A DNA stretch of 64,000 nucleotides from Fermentimonas sp. (GCA_015478775.1 JADMKP010000007.1:186001-250000); one strand, 5' to 3'; positions 18,508 to 27,768 are shown, numbered from the stretch's first letter. The notes: a model not told the origin generated them from the letters alone. Numbers and translations are program-made.

Positions 18508-19287
18508 ATGACAAAGAAAACACTTTTAGTTTCGATTGCAATTTGCTTTGGTTTAACCAGCATTAATGCTCAGGTGAAGGAGTATCCTAAACAGGCGCCT
18601 ATGTCACCACAAATGAGTGAGTATTGGATACCGCAACCAGCTGTTGTAACTCCGGTGAAGTCGCCACAAGAAGCATTAAATGCTCCGTCTGATGCTATAA
18701 TATTGTTTGATGGCACAAATCTTACGGAATGGGAAAGTAGAAATGGTAATCCTGCGGGATGGATAGTTGAGAATGGTGTTTTTACTGTTAAAAAAGGTAC
18801 TGGCGACATTAAGACAAAGAGAAACTTCAAAGATTTTCAACTTCACCTAGAGTGGAAAGTGCCGGTTGATATTACAGGCGAGAGCCAGGGCAGAGGCAAT
18901 AGTGGTGTATTCATGCAAGGTATGTATGAGGTTCAGATATTAGATAATTTTGAAAACGAGACCTATGTAAATGGTCAGGCAGGCAGCATTTATAAACAGA
19001 CCCCGCCGCTTGTAAATGCTATGAATCCTCCGGGTGAATGGAATACTTATGATATTATTTATACCGCTCCCACATTTAAGGAAGATGGTACTTACAGAAC
19101 TAAGCCAACTGTAACTGTTATTCAGAATGGCGTGTTATTGCAAAATAACACAACCATTTTGGGAACTACAGAGTATATTGGCTTCCCTAAAGTAGTTGAG
19201 CATGGTGATGGACCAATTGTTTTACAGGATCATGGCGACCCTAGTGAGGCTATTAGTTTTAGAAACATCTGGATAAGGGAGTTGTAA
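18508..19287 (+). CDS. Exported DUF1080 (3-keto-disaccharide hydrolase type) protein
   Basis: The 259 residues begin with a signal peptide (cleavage probably after 'TSINAQ'). The body is a DUF1080 jelly-roll, related in fold to LamG/GH16-like lectins: 'ILFDGTNLTEWESRNG', 'FQLHLEWKVP', 'RGNSGVFMQGMYEVQILDN' and 'IVLQDHGDPSEAISFRNIWI'. Some members hydrolyse 3-keto-disaccharides, others are untested carbohydrate-binding proteins. Location would be the periplasm or cell surface. The last codons and stop (GGGAGTTGTAA) are the first unit of a decayed tandem repeat that continues into the gap before the YfhO-like gene. Confidence 0.85.
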   Translation: MTKKTLLVSIAICFGLTSINAQVKEYPKQAPMSPQMSEYWIPQPAVVTPVKSPQEALNAPSDAIILFDGTNLTEWESRNGNPAGWIVENGVFTVKKGTGDIKTKRNFKDFQLHLEWKVPVDITGESQGRGNSGVFMQGMYEVQILDNFENETYVNGQAGSIYKQTPPLVNAMNPPGEWNTYDIIYTAPTFKEDGTYRTKPTVTVIQNGVLLQNNTTILGTTEYIGFPKVVEHGDGPIVLQDHGDPSEAISFRNIWIREL

Positions 19288-19364
19288 ATTAGGAGGCTGT
19301 AAATTGGGGAGCTGTAAACATCAAATTAAAGAGCTTCAACTTCTTAATAAAGGAGTTGTAAACA
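19276..19364 (+). repeat. Decayed 15-base tandem repeat spanning the stop of the DUF1080 gene
   Basis: Three adjacent 15-base units start at 19276, 19291 and 19306 (AGGGAGTTGTAAATT, AGGAGGCTGTAAATT, GGGGAGCTGTAAACA). A fourth, separated copy (AAGGAGTTGTAAACA) ends at 19364. The first unit contains the Glu-Leu-stop of the gene. Confidence 0.65.
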
Positions 19365-19377
19365 TAAATACTTAAAA

Positions 19378-21999
19378 ATGTCTGAGAGATTTAAAAAACA
19401 TTTGCCCGATCTGATAGCGATTGTGGCATTCATCATTATATCCTTTATATATTTTGCTCCGGCAGTTATAGATGGTCGTGTAATTTCTCAGCACGACTCA
19501 CTTGCGGCCATTGGTCAGGGACAGGAGCAACGTGAGTTTATGGAACGTAATGATGGTGAGCGCACTAGATGGAATATCTCTATGTTTAGCGGTATGCCGT
19601 CGTATCAGATGAGCCCAACTTACAACTCTTCTAAACCGCTTGATGCTGCTAAGAAGGTTTATTCGCTTTTCTTGCCTGAGTATGTGTATCTTCTGTTTAT
19701 TATGATGCTTGGGTTTTATCTCCTTATGCGGGCATTCAAAGCATCTCCGCTGATTAGTGCTTTGGGGGCAATAGCTTGGACATTTTCGTCTTACTTTTTT
19801 ATATTAATTTCGGCCGGACATCTATGGAAGTTTATAACGCTTGCATATATACCTCCTACTATTGCGGGTTTGGTATATGTATACCGCAAAAAGTATGTGT
19901 TGGGTGGTTTGCTGTTCATGATTTTTGTGGCTTTCCAGATATCATCTAATCACTTTCAGATGAGTTACTACTTCTTGTTTGTGATGTTATTTATGGTGAT
20001 TGCCTTTTTTGTTGAGGCACTGCGTAAGAAAGAGCTTGCCGACTTTTTTAAGGCTACTGGTATTTTGCTGATTGCAGGTATTATTGGGGTTTCGGCAAAC
20101 TTGAGCAACCTGTATCATACTTATGAGTACTCTAAAGAGACAATGAGGGGTAAATCGGAACTCACACATCATTCTGATGGAAACAGAACTAATGATGGGT
20201 TGGAGCGCGATTATATTACTGCATGGAGCTACGGCATTGGGGAGACTTGGACGCTTTTGGTGCCTAATACTAAAGGTGGTGCATCGGTTCCGTTTTCTGA
20301 GAATGAGAGGGCTATGAGTAATGCGCGACCAGAATATCAACAGATATATCAACAAATTGGTCAATATTGGGGCGATCAACCTGGAACTTCGGGTCCTGTT
20401 TACGTGGGTGCTTTTATTCTTGCTCTTTTTGTATTAGGGCTATTTATTGTGAAGGGTCCTGTTAAATGGGCTCTCCTTGCTGCTACTGTTTTCTCTATCT
20501 TATTGTCGTGGGGAAGGAATTTTATGGGGCTAACCGACTTCTTCATCGACTTTATACCTATGTATAATAAGTTTAGGGCTGTTTCGTCCATTCTGGTGAT
20601 TGCTGAGTTTACTATTCCTCTTCTTGCGGTATTGGCACTGAAAGAGTTAATTACAAAGCCCGAGGGATTGAGAAGCAAAAGAAAACCACTTTATATCAGT
20701 TTGGGTGTTACTGGTGGGTTTGCCCTGTTGTTTGCAATTGCACCCAAGGTTTTCTTCTCGTCGTTTATATCAGCTTCTGAAATGCAGGCATTTGCTCAAG
20801 CTTTGCCTCCTGAACATATACAGCCATTTTTATCGAACTTAACAGATATGAGAGTTTCGGTATTCACTGCCGATGCGTGGAGAAGTTTCTTTATTATTGC
20901 GATTGGTGCAGTGATGTTGTGGCTGTTTTTGGAGAAGAAATTTAAAGTACAGTGGCTTGTTGCAGGTATTATTGTTCTTTGCCTTGTGGATATGTGGGGT
21001 GTGAATAAAAGATACTTAAATGATAGTGATTTTATTAATAAAACCGATCAGCAGCAGATGTTTTCAAGAACTGCAACCGACGAGTATATATTGCAGGACA
21101 CTACTAAATACTACAGGGTTTTGAATATGGCTACTAGCACCTTCAACGATGGTGTTACTCCTTATTGGCATAATACTATTGGTGGTTATCATGCTGCTAA
21201 GTTACGTAGATATCAAGACCTTATAGATGTGCATATCTCGGGTGAAATGATGGCACTTCAACAAGATATATTTAATACACAGGGACAACTTGATTCTGTT
21301 GATGCCAACTCTTTTAAGGTGATTAATATGCTCAATACCAAGTGGGTTATAATGCCTGCTCAGGATGGTTCTACTCTTCCGGTTGAGAACCCGCATGCTA
21401 TGGGTAATGCCTGGTTTGTGGATAGAATTACTTTTGTGGATAATGCTGATGAAGAGATCGCTGCATTGACCAATATCGATTTAAAAAATGAGGCGGTTGC
21501 TCATAAAGAGTTTGAAAGTGTTTTGGAGGGGTTTGATTTAGATGCTATACCCCAACCTGTGTCAGTTCAACCCGACTCAGATCAATCTAATGCAAATCAA
21601 TCAATCCAAGATCAATCTACCCTACTTCATTCTGAAATAGCCCAACCTTCATTAGATCAGCCCGCCCCTCAATCGACAATAAAACTAGTTGATTACGATT
21701 CGGACTACCTGATATATGAGGTTGATGCAATAAAAGATGAGCTTGCTATTTTCTCTGATGTTTATTATCCAAAAGGATGGCAAGTATCTATTGATGGTGA
21801 ACCTGCAGAAATGATTCGTGCTAATTACATATTACGCGCATTGGCAATTCCGGCAGGGGCACATAAAGTGCAGTTTCGCTTTGAACCTCAGAGCATTAAA
21901 ACAACTGATGGTATTGCTTATGCAGCACTTTTAATTATGTTGTTTACATTGATATATTTGATTTATAGAAGAGTTAGGACTGAGAAATTGGAGAAATAA
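19378..21999 (+). CDS. YfhO-like multi-pass membrane protein
   Basis: An 873-residue inner membrane protein with an N-terminal membrane segment near residue 12-30, about a dozen further segments up to about residue 530, and one at the C-terminus (about 845-865). The first loop has 'QHDSLAAIGQGQEQREF', and long periplasmic segments follow, as in the YfhO/GT-C family, which is linked to glycosylation of cell-wall or lipid-carrier glycans in other bacteria. The C-terminal periplasmic part has 'YYPKGWQVSIDGEPAEMIRANYILRA' (quoted in part: YYPKGWQVSIDGEPAEM), a motif common at the end of these proteins. A Gln/Ser/Asp-rich low-complexity stretch sits near residues 725-768. The substrate is unknown. 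Confidence 0.85.
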   Translation: MSERFKKHLPDLIAIVAFIIISFIYFAPAVIDGRVISQHDSLAAIGQGQEQREFMERNDGERTRWNISMFSGMPSYQMSPTYNSSKPLDAAKKVYSLFLPEYVYLLFIMMLGFYLLMRAFKASPLISALGAIAWTFSSYFFILISAGHLWKFITLAYIPPTIAGLVYVYRKKYVLGGLLFMIFVAFQISSNHFQMSYYFLFVMLFMVIAFFVEALRKKELADFFKATGILLIAGIIGVSANLSNLYHTYEYSKETMRGKSELTHHSDGNRTNDGLERDYITAWSYGIGETWTLLVPNTKGGASVPFSENERAMSNARPEYQQIYQQIGQYWGDQPGTSGPVYVGAFILALFVLGLFIVKGPVKWALLAATVFSILLSWGRNFMGLTDFFIDFIPMYNKFRAVSSILVIAEFTIPLLAVLALKELITKPEGLRSKRKPLYISLGVTGGFALLFAIAPKVFFSSFISASEMQAFAQALPPEHIQPFLSNLTDMRVSVFTADAWRSFFIIAIGAVMLWLFLEKKFKVQWLVAGIIVLCLVDMWGVNKRYLNDSDFINKTDQQQMFSRTATDEYILQDTTKYYRVLNMATSTFNDGVTPYWHNTIGGYHAAKLRRYQDLIDVHISGEMMALQQDIFNTQGQLDSVDANSFKVINMLNTKWVIMPAQDGSTLPVENPHAMGNAWFVDRITFVDNADEEIAALTNIDLKNEAVAHKEFESVLEGFDLDAIPQPVSVQPDSDQSNANQSIQDQSTLLHSEIAQPSLDQPAPQSTIKLVDYDSDYLIYEVDAIKDELAIFSDVYYPKGWQVSIDGEPAEMIRANYILRALAIPAGAHKVQFRFEPQSIKTTDGIAYAALLIMLFTLIYLIYRRVRTEKLEK

Positions 22000-22049
22000 A
22001 TATCTTTCTACAAAGAATTTAACAGTTTAAGATTTTAAAAATAAAGTAT

Positions 22050-22889
22050 ATGAGAAAAGAGATTACTTTATTAGTTGTACTTGCACTGGCTTTTGCATCT
22101 TGCAACACAGGCAAGCAATCTGGCAATTCTGGCAACAATAATTCAGATAGTGGAATTGTGATGTCGCCAGAATTTATAGCAGAGCATAGTAGTAGAAGTG
22201 CAGTGGACTGGGCGGGTGTTTATAAGGGGATGATTCCGTGTGCCGACTGTGAGGGTATTGATATTGAGATTCAGCTAAACGAGGATAATACCTATAATGT
22301 GGTTATGAATTATCTTGGTAGAGGCGATAGCAAGTTTACGGGTGAAGGGCTTTTTGAATGGGATGAAACGGGTGGCAAGATAAGGTTTATTGTTGAGGAT
22401 GAAGGTGTGGGCAACTGGTACCGAGTGGGTGAAAGCCAATTGCTTATGCTTGATGCTGAAGGTAATAGAATTGAGAATAATTTTCCTCCTGAGATTTACA
22501 TGTTAGAAAAGATTGACATGGATTTTGTTTTAATTAATAAAAACTGGAAGTTGATTGAACTGAATGGTAAAGAGATTTCTGTTAATGCAGAGAGTGGTAA
22601 CAGTGAGCCATTTTTATTTTTAATGAAGGATGACAACAGAGTTGCGGGTAACACCGGTTGCAACAACTTGATGGGATCTTTTAAGGTTACCTCGGATTAT
22701 GGTAACGAGGGGAAGTTAAAATTCTCGCAAATGGCAACTACTAGAATGGCTTGTAGGGATGTAAATTATGAACAGGATTTTCTTAAAGCTTTGGAGGGTT
22801 GCAATAACTACTCAATCGTAAATGACACTCTTTCATTAAAGAAAGATGGTGAATTGCTTGCTAAATTTACAGGGATGTATTTGCAGTAA
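22050..22889 (+). CDS. Lipoprotein with NlpE-like and META (HslJ-like) domains
   Basis: A 279-residue lipoprotein: signal peptide with lipobox ending 'LAFASC' (Cys 18). Residues about 50-150 match the NlpE N-terminal domain ('YKGMIPCADCEGIDIEIQL' with the CxxC of NlpE). Residues about 165-279 match a META domain ('WKLIELNGKEI', 'GNTGCNNLMGSF', 'MATTRMACRD'). In Escherichia coli NlpE is an outer-membrane sensor for surface and copper stress and HslJ is linked to novobiocin resistance; the fused form is common in Bacteroidetes and its role is inferred to be envelope stress or copper handling. It follows the YfhO-like gene by 50 bases, probably in one transcript. Confidence 0.88.
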   Translation: MRKEITLLVVLALAFASCNTGKQSGNSGNNNSDSGIVMSPEFIAEHSSRSAVDWAGVYKGMIPCADCEGIDIEIQLNEDNTYNVVMNYLGRGDSKFTGEGLFEWDETGGKIRFIVEDEGVGNWYRVGESQLLMLDAEGNRIENNFPPEIYMLEKIDMDFVLINKNWKLIELNGKEISVNAESGNSEPFLFLMKDDNRVAGNTGCNNLMGSFKVTSDYGNEGKLKFSQMATTRMACRDVNYEQDFLKALEGCNNYSIVNDTLSLKKDGELLAKFTGMYLQ

Positions 22890-22894
22890 GTAAT

Positions 22895-22975
22895 ACAGGT
22901 TAAGACAAACTTCTGTAGATAAACACAGTTTAAGACTGATAAGATTTGATTAAGTCAGATTAATACAGATTATTA
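22895..22975 (+). repeat. Degenerate ~30-base direct repeats in the leader of the phosphoesterase gene
   Basis: ACAGGTTAAGAC at 22895 and ACAGTTTAAGAC at 22925 are 30 bases apart, and CAGATTAATACAGATTA follows. The same word AACAGTTTAAGA also stands in the gap before the previous gene (22021). They look like remnants of a duplication; no function is evident. Confidence 0.4.
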
Positions 22976-22977
22976 CT

Positions 22978-23970
22978 ATGAAAACATTTAGTTGTAGAAG
23001 AAGTGTATTGGTTGTAATTATTTTTAGTTTTAGCGTACTCCTGCAGGCTCAGAAGTTATCGTTTAACGAAAATGGAGAGTTTAAAATAATGCAATTTACT
23101 GATATGCATTATTCTAAAGGGAATCCTAAATCGGATACTACACTCATCTTGATTCCAAAAATGCTGGATGCTGAGAATCCCGACTTAGTAATATTTTCGG
23201 GTGATATTGTAACGGGGTCAATTGAGGGATGGAGTGATATAACTAAGTTTGTAATTGAAAGGGAGATTCCTTTTGCTGTTACTCTTGGCAATCACGACCA
23301 TGAGAATGGTGCAACACGTGAAGAGATTTCTCATCTTGTAACCTCATTGCCTTATAATGTAAATACCCATAACAATATGGGTGGAAGGGTGCTGAATGAT
23401 GTTCTTCCGATATACAACAGCAAGAAAGATTTGAATGTTGCAGCGCTTATTTACTGCTTCGATTCGGGTTCATATTCAACGATCGACGGTGTGGGCGGAT
23501 ATGGCTGGATTACAACTGAACAGATTGATTGGTATAAGAAGCAGAGTTTGCATTATACTATTCAAAACAACTTAAACCCTCTTCCTGCATTGGCATATTT
23601 TCATATTCCTCTTCCAGAATACAGAACGGCATTTGATGATGAGAAAAACATAAGATTTGGTGTAAGGCTAGAAGATGAATGCCCTTCGGAACTGAACTCG
23701 GGAATGTTTTTAGCAATGAAGGAAATGAAGGATGTAATGGGAACTTTTGTAGGGCATGATCATGTGAACGATTATATTGTAAACTATTACGATATTGCAC
23801 TTGCTTACGGTCATTTTAGCGGATGGACTTCAACATATACCCCCAAACCAGTAATTAATGGCGTGAGGGTGGTGATGCTTAAAGAAGCCCAAAGAGAGTT
23901 TGATACGTGGTTGCATCTTTTAGATGGGACTATTAAATATAAAGTAACTTATCCTACCGATTTTAAGTAA
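22978..23970 (+). CDS. Exported metallophosphoesterase (calcineurin-like, purple acid phosphatase related)
   Basis: A 330-residue protein with a signal peptide (cleavage near 'SVLLQAQ'). It carries the dinuclear metal motifs in the right order: 'QFTDMHY' (DxH), 'LVIFSGDIV' (GD), 'TLGNHDHEN' (GNHD), a later His in 'LAYFHIPLPE', and 'GHDHVND' (GHxH variant). The arrangement resembles Dcr2/Ppp-type phosphatases that are common in Bacteroidetes. It should hydrolyse phosphate esters in the periplasm; the substrate is unknown. It lies 88 bases after the NlpE-META gene, with repeats in between, and 80 bases before the HAD phosphatase start. Confidence 0.88.
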   Translation: MKTFSCRRSVLVVIIFSFSVLLQAQKLSFNENGEFKIMQFTDMHYSKGNPKSDTTLILIPKMLDAENPDLVIFSGDIVTGSIEGWSDITKFVIEREIPFAVTLGNHDHENGATREEISHLVTSLPYNVNTHNNMGGRVLNDVLPIYNSKKDLNVAALIYCFDSGSYSTIDGVGGYGWITTEQIDWYKKQSLHYTIQNNLNPLPALAYFHIPLPEYRTAFDDEKNIRFGVRLEDECPSELNSGMFLAMKEMKDVMGTFVGHDHVNDYIVNYYDIALAYGHFSGWTSTYTPKPVINGVRVVMLKEAQREFDTWLHLLDGTIKYKVTYPTDFK

Positions 23971-24050
23971 CTTATTTATCATTCTTGAGTAAATTATCCA
24001 ACAGATTTCAAATAATTGAACAAAAAATAAAGGTTTCTCGTTCATTTTAT

Positions 24051-24704
24051 ATGCAGAAGAACAAAATTAAAACAATTTTATTTGATATGGATGGTGTGGT
24101 TATCGACTCGGAGAGACTACACCTTCGTGCAATGGGACTTACATTAGAGAAATTCGGCATCTCTTATACTCAATCTTTTTTAAATGAATATGTGGGCCGA
24201 TCGGATGAGTCATTCTTCGACTTTGTTTTTAATAACCTGGATAGCAGTCATGAAGTGGAGGATATGCTAGAAAACAAGAACTTGTATTTTGAAGATCTAC
24301 TGAAAGATTTGCAGTATGTGGATGGGTACCTTGACTTTATGAGGTTTGTAAAAGAACAGAAATGGAAAACTGGATTGGTTACTTCTTCTTCGCTATTTAC
24401 AGTGAATAAGGTTAATGAGCTTTTAAACCATACTCACAGTTTTGATATTATAATAACTGAAGAGGATACTAAAAAACATAAGCCATTTCCCGACCCGTAT
24501 CTACTGGGTTTAATGAGTTTGGATGCAGATAAATCTACAACTTTAGTAATTGAGGATTCAATTAATGGTATAATATCGGGTAAAGCCGCGGGATGTAAAG
24601 TGGCGGGAATTACAACTTCGTTTGAAGCTAAAACTCTGTTGGATGCGGGTGCCGACTTTGTTGTTAACTGCTTTAATGAGATTATTTATTACATAGATCT
24701 TTAA
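24051..24704 (+). CDS. HAD-superfamily phosphatase (beta-phosphoglucomutase-like)
   Basis: A 217-residue cytoplasmic haloacid-dehalogenase hydrolase. The nucleophile motif is 'ILFDMDGVVIDSERLH', motif II 'GLVTSSS', the conserved Lys 'KKHKPFPDPYL', and motif IV 'VIEDSINGI'. The helical cap after motif I is of the C1 type seen in beta-phosphoglucomutase and sugar phosphatases. The ORF track starts at a TTG at 23985, but the extra 22 residues are not family-like and the ATG at 24051 places the Asp motif at the usual distance, so I prefer 24051. The 3' end overlaps the convergent AddB-like gene by 23 bases. Substrate unknown. Confidence 0.88.
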   Translation: MQKNKIKTILFDMDGVVIDSERLHLRAMGLTLEKFGISYTQSFLNEYVGRSDESFFDFVFNNLDSSHEVEDMLENKNLYFEDLLKDLQYVDGYLDFMRFVKEQKWKTGLVTSSSLFTVNKVNELLNHTHSFDIIITEEDTKKHKPFPDPYLLGLMSLDADKSTTLVIEDSINGIISGKAAGCKVAGITTSFEAKTLLDAGADFVVNCFNEIIYYIDL

Positions 24705-27675
24705 ATGTGCACCACTGACAGTTTTTACTATTCTGTGTTTGTGTGAACGGCACGGAAGGATTAAAAATCTCTTCAATTACTTCATCAAACTTCTCTTTAA
24801 ATTCGGGCAAACAGAAATTGAGATCGTTTACGGGAACTTTATCCATGATTATTTTTAGATCGAAATCATTGAATATAGAACGGAGATAATATACAGCGGG
24901 TGAAAGCTTTACACCGGGATTTTGATTGAGATAGAAAAGACCATATACAAAAACCTGCAATATTTGATATGGACGTTTATCTTTAGTTGAATCGAATAAC
25001 TGTTGAATATCTTTAAACTTAGTCTCGCCTGTGCCAGTTTTATAATCAATTATTCTAACAGAGTCGCCTACGTTATCTATTCTATCTATACTTCCTTTGA
25101 AGTTAACCGCCAACTGCTCGTTTACTTTATATGGTGTATTGAATCTGTATTCAGAACCAATATATCTGAATGGCGTAGACTTTATATCAACTTTGAGAGT
25201 TTGCTTGACATAGCTCTTAAGGATTTCGCCAATAAGATAATATTGACCTTGCAACTTACGAGGTTTACCCTCGTCCTTAAAGAAGTATTTTGAGAATGCA
25301 ATCTCCAGTACTTCATTTAAATATGCGTCGTTGTTTATTATTGCTGTTAATGCATTTGGTGTAACATCTATATTGTAGAAACGTTTATAAATTACCTCCA
25401 TCAACCTGTGAAAGATTGTACCAAATACATCAGACTCAACCGACTCTTGTACATCTGTCTCTTCCGAAAGATTCTCTAAGGCAGTGAAGTAAAACTTAAG
25501 TGGGCAGTCGATATAATTATTAATATGTGATGCCGAAAGCGACTTCTCACCTCCTGCTCTGAACTTGCTTAAGAGGTTCATAACCTCAGGTGTCTTTTCT
25601 ACAGACACTGGTGTTATAGAAGGCGCCGAGACATCATATGTAACAACCTTTTCAGAGATATCGAATAAGCTGTTGTAGAGGTATTTCAATTGATAGAAAT
25701 ATCTGCTCACCTCACCCGTTTGCATACCTTCTGTGCGGGTATCGTACAGAAGGTATATGTTTTTGGCGCGACTAATCATTCTATAAAAATGGTATGCGTA
25801 TGTGCTGTCTTGAAACTCATATGTTGGTAGTGCGAACCCCTTCCTTAATGTAAAGGGAATGAAAGAGGTTGTTGCCTTCTTTATTGGAAACACACCTTCG
25901 TTCATTGACAAAATAATAAGGTTATCGAAATCTAATGTACGCGTTTCGAGAACCCCCATTATTTGTAATCCAGAAAGAGGTTCGCCGCTAAAAGGCACAC
26001 TAATTCCTCGAGCAAGCTTTCGTAATAGGCGGAAGTATGTATCAACCGACATTACATCAACCCCATTTAGACGGTCGCCCAGACTGGTTATTGTTTTATA
26101 ATACTGTACAATAAACTCCCTTTCTAAATCGGAATGATTTATGGAATTCTTATCTTTTAAAGTTTCATGAGAGTTATTTACAATGCTCTTATCTTTATCA
26201 TTTAAATCACCTAAACCATCATGTTTGTGATTTGTGGAGTAATTTATTTTATCCTCCTCCAAATACTCCTCTTCCAAATCATCATCTGAATGTTTGATTT
26301 CGGTGAGAGCATTATAGAGAAATGATAATATTATGTGCAGATAGGATGAGATCTCGCTCCATTCGGAAATGGGAGTAAAAATAAGTTTAAGTAAAGGGTC
26401 TTCTGTTATCTCAGAAACCGGAACAACAACGCGGTTGTATTTTAAGATATGTTCTTTAAGCTCATTTGCTTTTTGGTTTGCAGACAGAATTATTAGTGGG
26501 TGATTTAGTATCGCTTTTACATATCGATGATAGAATGCAACTTCGTTATTCCATTTACGCTGGTTCTGTTGCAATAAAGATATGTGTTCTACTAAACCGG
26601 CAATAGAAGAGTGAGATAAGCTATATCCCATTGTAACATTTATCTTTCCTATCTCTTTGGGAATGGAGTATAGAACGGGGATTAACAAATTCTCGTCGGG
26701 CAGCACAATTGCTGTATTTATTGCTTCGTCGGGATTTTTTATTTCTCCTTTATCTATAAGATCTGTTATAATATTTGATATATGTTTTGCTTGACCAACT
26801 CCTGAAGGGACGCCAATAAGTTCGATTTTACTTTTTACTTCAACTTCGGTTATTTCTAACTGGTGCTTTGAAGGAAACTGTCGAAGATTATCTTTTACTC
26901 TGAACGAAGCACGGTTGTTATCGTCATGCACAAGTGGGGAATCATAATCCCAGTAGAAATCGGCAAAACCCTTTCGCTTTAAATAATTAAAGAGGGTTGC
27001 TTCTGAAGGACTTAATAGATTGAATCCTACAAATATAAAACTCCTGTCGTTCATAAATTCAATCTCATCATTGAGAGCCTTTTCTGCTACTTCGCGAAAT
27101 ATCATTCCTTCATACGCGATACTATTTTTGTGTAATTCATCTCTTAATGAAGTGTAGAGATCGAGAAGGATCTTCCAGGTTTCGTGAAACTTCTCTTTAG
27201 TATTATTTCCCTCTACAGGCATAAAATTATCCCAGAAACGACGCATCGCCTCTATCTGACTCTCATCAAGATGCGTTAGATCATCATCGAGTAATCTGAA
27301 ATCATGTACATTCACAAAAAGTTGCTCTGCATCTACAAGATACTTATCTACATCATCAAAATCGTTGAGTAGCATCTCGCCCCAGAATATAAAATCGTCA
27401 AAAGACTCTTCCGAACCACTTATTCTTTTGAAGTGTTTGTATAGTGTAACAAGCATTTCTATTCTATCGGCTTGCCTGTATGTTGTAAGGGATGCAAAAA
27501 GCTCTTGTATTGTGAGCACCGCAGGAGAGAAGAGTGGCTTGTCGGTTATCTCGGCAAGATACTTCCTAAAAAACATGGCTGCTCGTCTGTTAGGGAAGAC
27601 AAAGGTATGCTCATGTAGCTTGGAGCCATATTTTGAATAGAATAGTTGTGCGACTTGATAAAGGAATGGGGTCAT
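24682..27675 (-). CDS. AddB-like PD-(D/E)XK nuclease with Fe-S cysteines
   Basis: A 997-residue protein of the AddB/RecB-nuclease superfamily, expected to work with a UvrD-like AddA helicase in double-strand break processing. The N-terminus 'THTFVFPNRRAAMFFRKYL' (quoted in part: FVFPNRRAAMFFRKYL) and the inactivated helicase-like core are typical. The nuclease domain at the C-terminus has 'GSIDRIDNVGDSVRIIDYKTG' (quoted in part: RIDNVGDSVRIIDYKTG), carrying the D and DYK residues. Four cysteines, one in 'NYIDCPLKFYF' and three in 'NCQWCTFKDLC', match the AddB iron-sulphur cluster. A charged low-complexity stretch is inserted near residues 463-517. No AddA gene is adjacent, which is unusual for this pair. 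Gene symbol left open because the partner is not seen. Confidence 0.88.
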   Translation of the reverse strand: MTPFLYQVAQLFYSKYGSKLHEHTFVFPNRRAAMFFRKYLAEITDKPLFSPAVLTIQELFASLTTYRQADRIEMLVTLYKHFKRISGSEESFDDFIFWGEMLLNDFDDVDKYLVDAEQLFVNVHDFRLLDDDLTHLDESQIEAMRRFWDNFMPVEGNNTKEKFHETWKILLDLYTSLRDELHKNSIAYEGMIFREVAEKALNDEIEFMNDRSFIFVGFNLLSPSEATLFNYLKRKGFADFYWDYDSPLVHDDNNRASFRVKDNLRQFPSKHQLEITEVEVKSKIELIGVPSGVGQAKHISNIITDLIDKGEIKNPDEAINTAIVLPDENLLIPVLYSIPKEIGKINVTMGYSLSHSSIAGLVEHISLLQQNQRKWNNEVAFYHRYVKAILNHPLIILSANQKANELKEHILKYNRVVVPVSEITEDPLLKLIFTPISEWSEISSYLHIILSFLYNALTEIKHSDDDLEEEYLEEDKINYSTNHKHDGLGDLNDKDKSIVNNSHETLKDKNSINHSDLEREFIVQYYKTITSLGDRLNGVDVMSVDTYFRLLRKLARGISVPFSGEPLSGLQIMGVLETRTLDFDNLIILSMNEGVFPIKKATTSFIPFTLRKGFALPTYEFQDSTYAYHFYRMISRAKNIYLLYDTRTEGMQTGEVSRYFYQLKYLYNSLFDISEKVVTYDVSAPSITPVSVEKTPEVMNLLSKFRAGGEKSLSASHINNYIDCPLKFYFTALENLSEETDVQESVESDVFGTIFHRLMEVIYKRFYNIDVTPNALTAIINNDAYLNEVLEIAFSKYFFKDEGKPRKLQGQYYLIGEILKSYVKQTLKVDIKSTPFRYIGSEYRFNTPYKVNEQLAVNFKGSIDRIDNVGDSVRIIDYKTGTGETKFKDIQQLFDSTKDKRPYQILQVFVYGLFYLNQNPGVKLSPAVYYLRSIFNDFDLKIIMDKVPVNDLNFCLPEFKEKFDEVIEEIFNPSVPFTQTQNSKNCQWCTFKDLCNK

Positions 27676-27760
27676 GATTAATTATATAGGTTTTATATTA
27701 CATCAGATACAAATTTATAACAATTTGTGACGGCGAGAAAATAGAAGTAACATTTGTATC

Positions 27761-27768
27761 TACTTTTG
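27761..27768 (+). promoter_or_regulatory. Candidate -7 box of the PUL sigma factor gene
   Basis: TACTTTTG matches TAnnTTTG about 78 bases before the GTG start of the ECF sigma gene. No spaced TTTG is found, so this is tentative. Confidence 0.35.

Noticed and set aside
19276-19364. CRISPR array
   Set aside because: Units are adjacent 15-base variants without regular spacers and no cas genes are present.
23985-24050. TTG start extending the HAD phosphatase by 22 residues
   Set aside because: The extension is not family-like and the ATG at 24051 gives the normal distance to the Asp motif.
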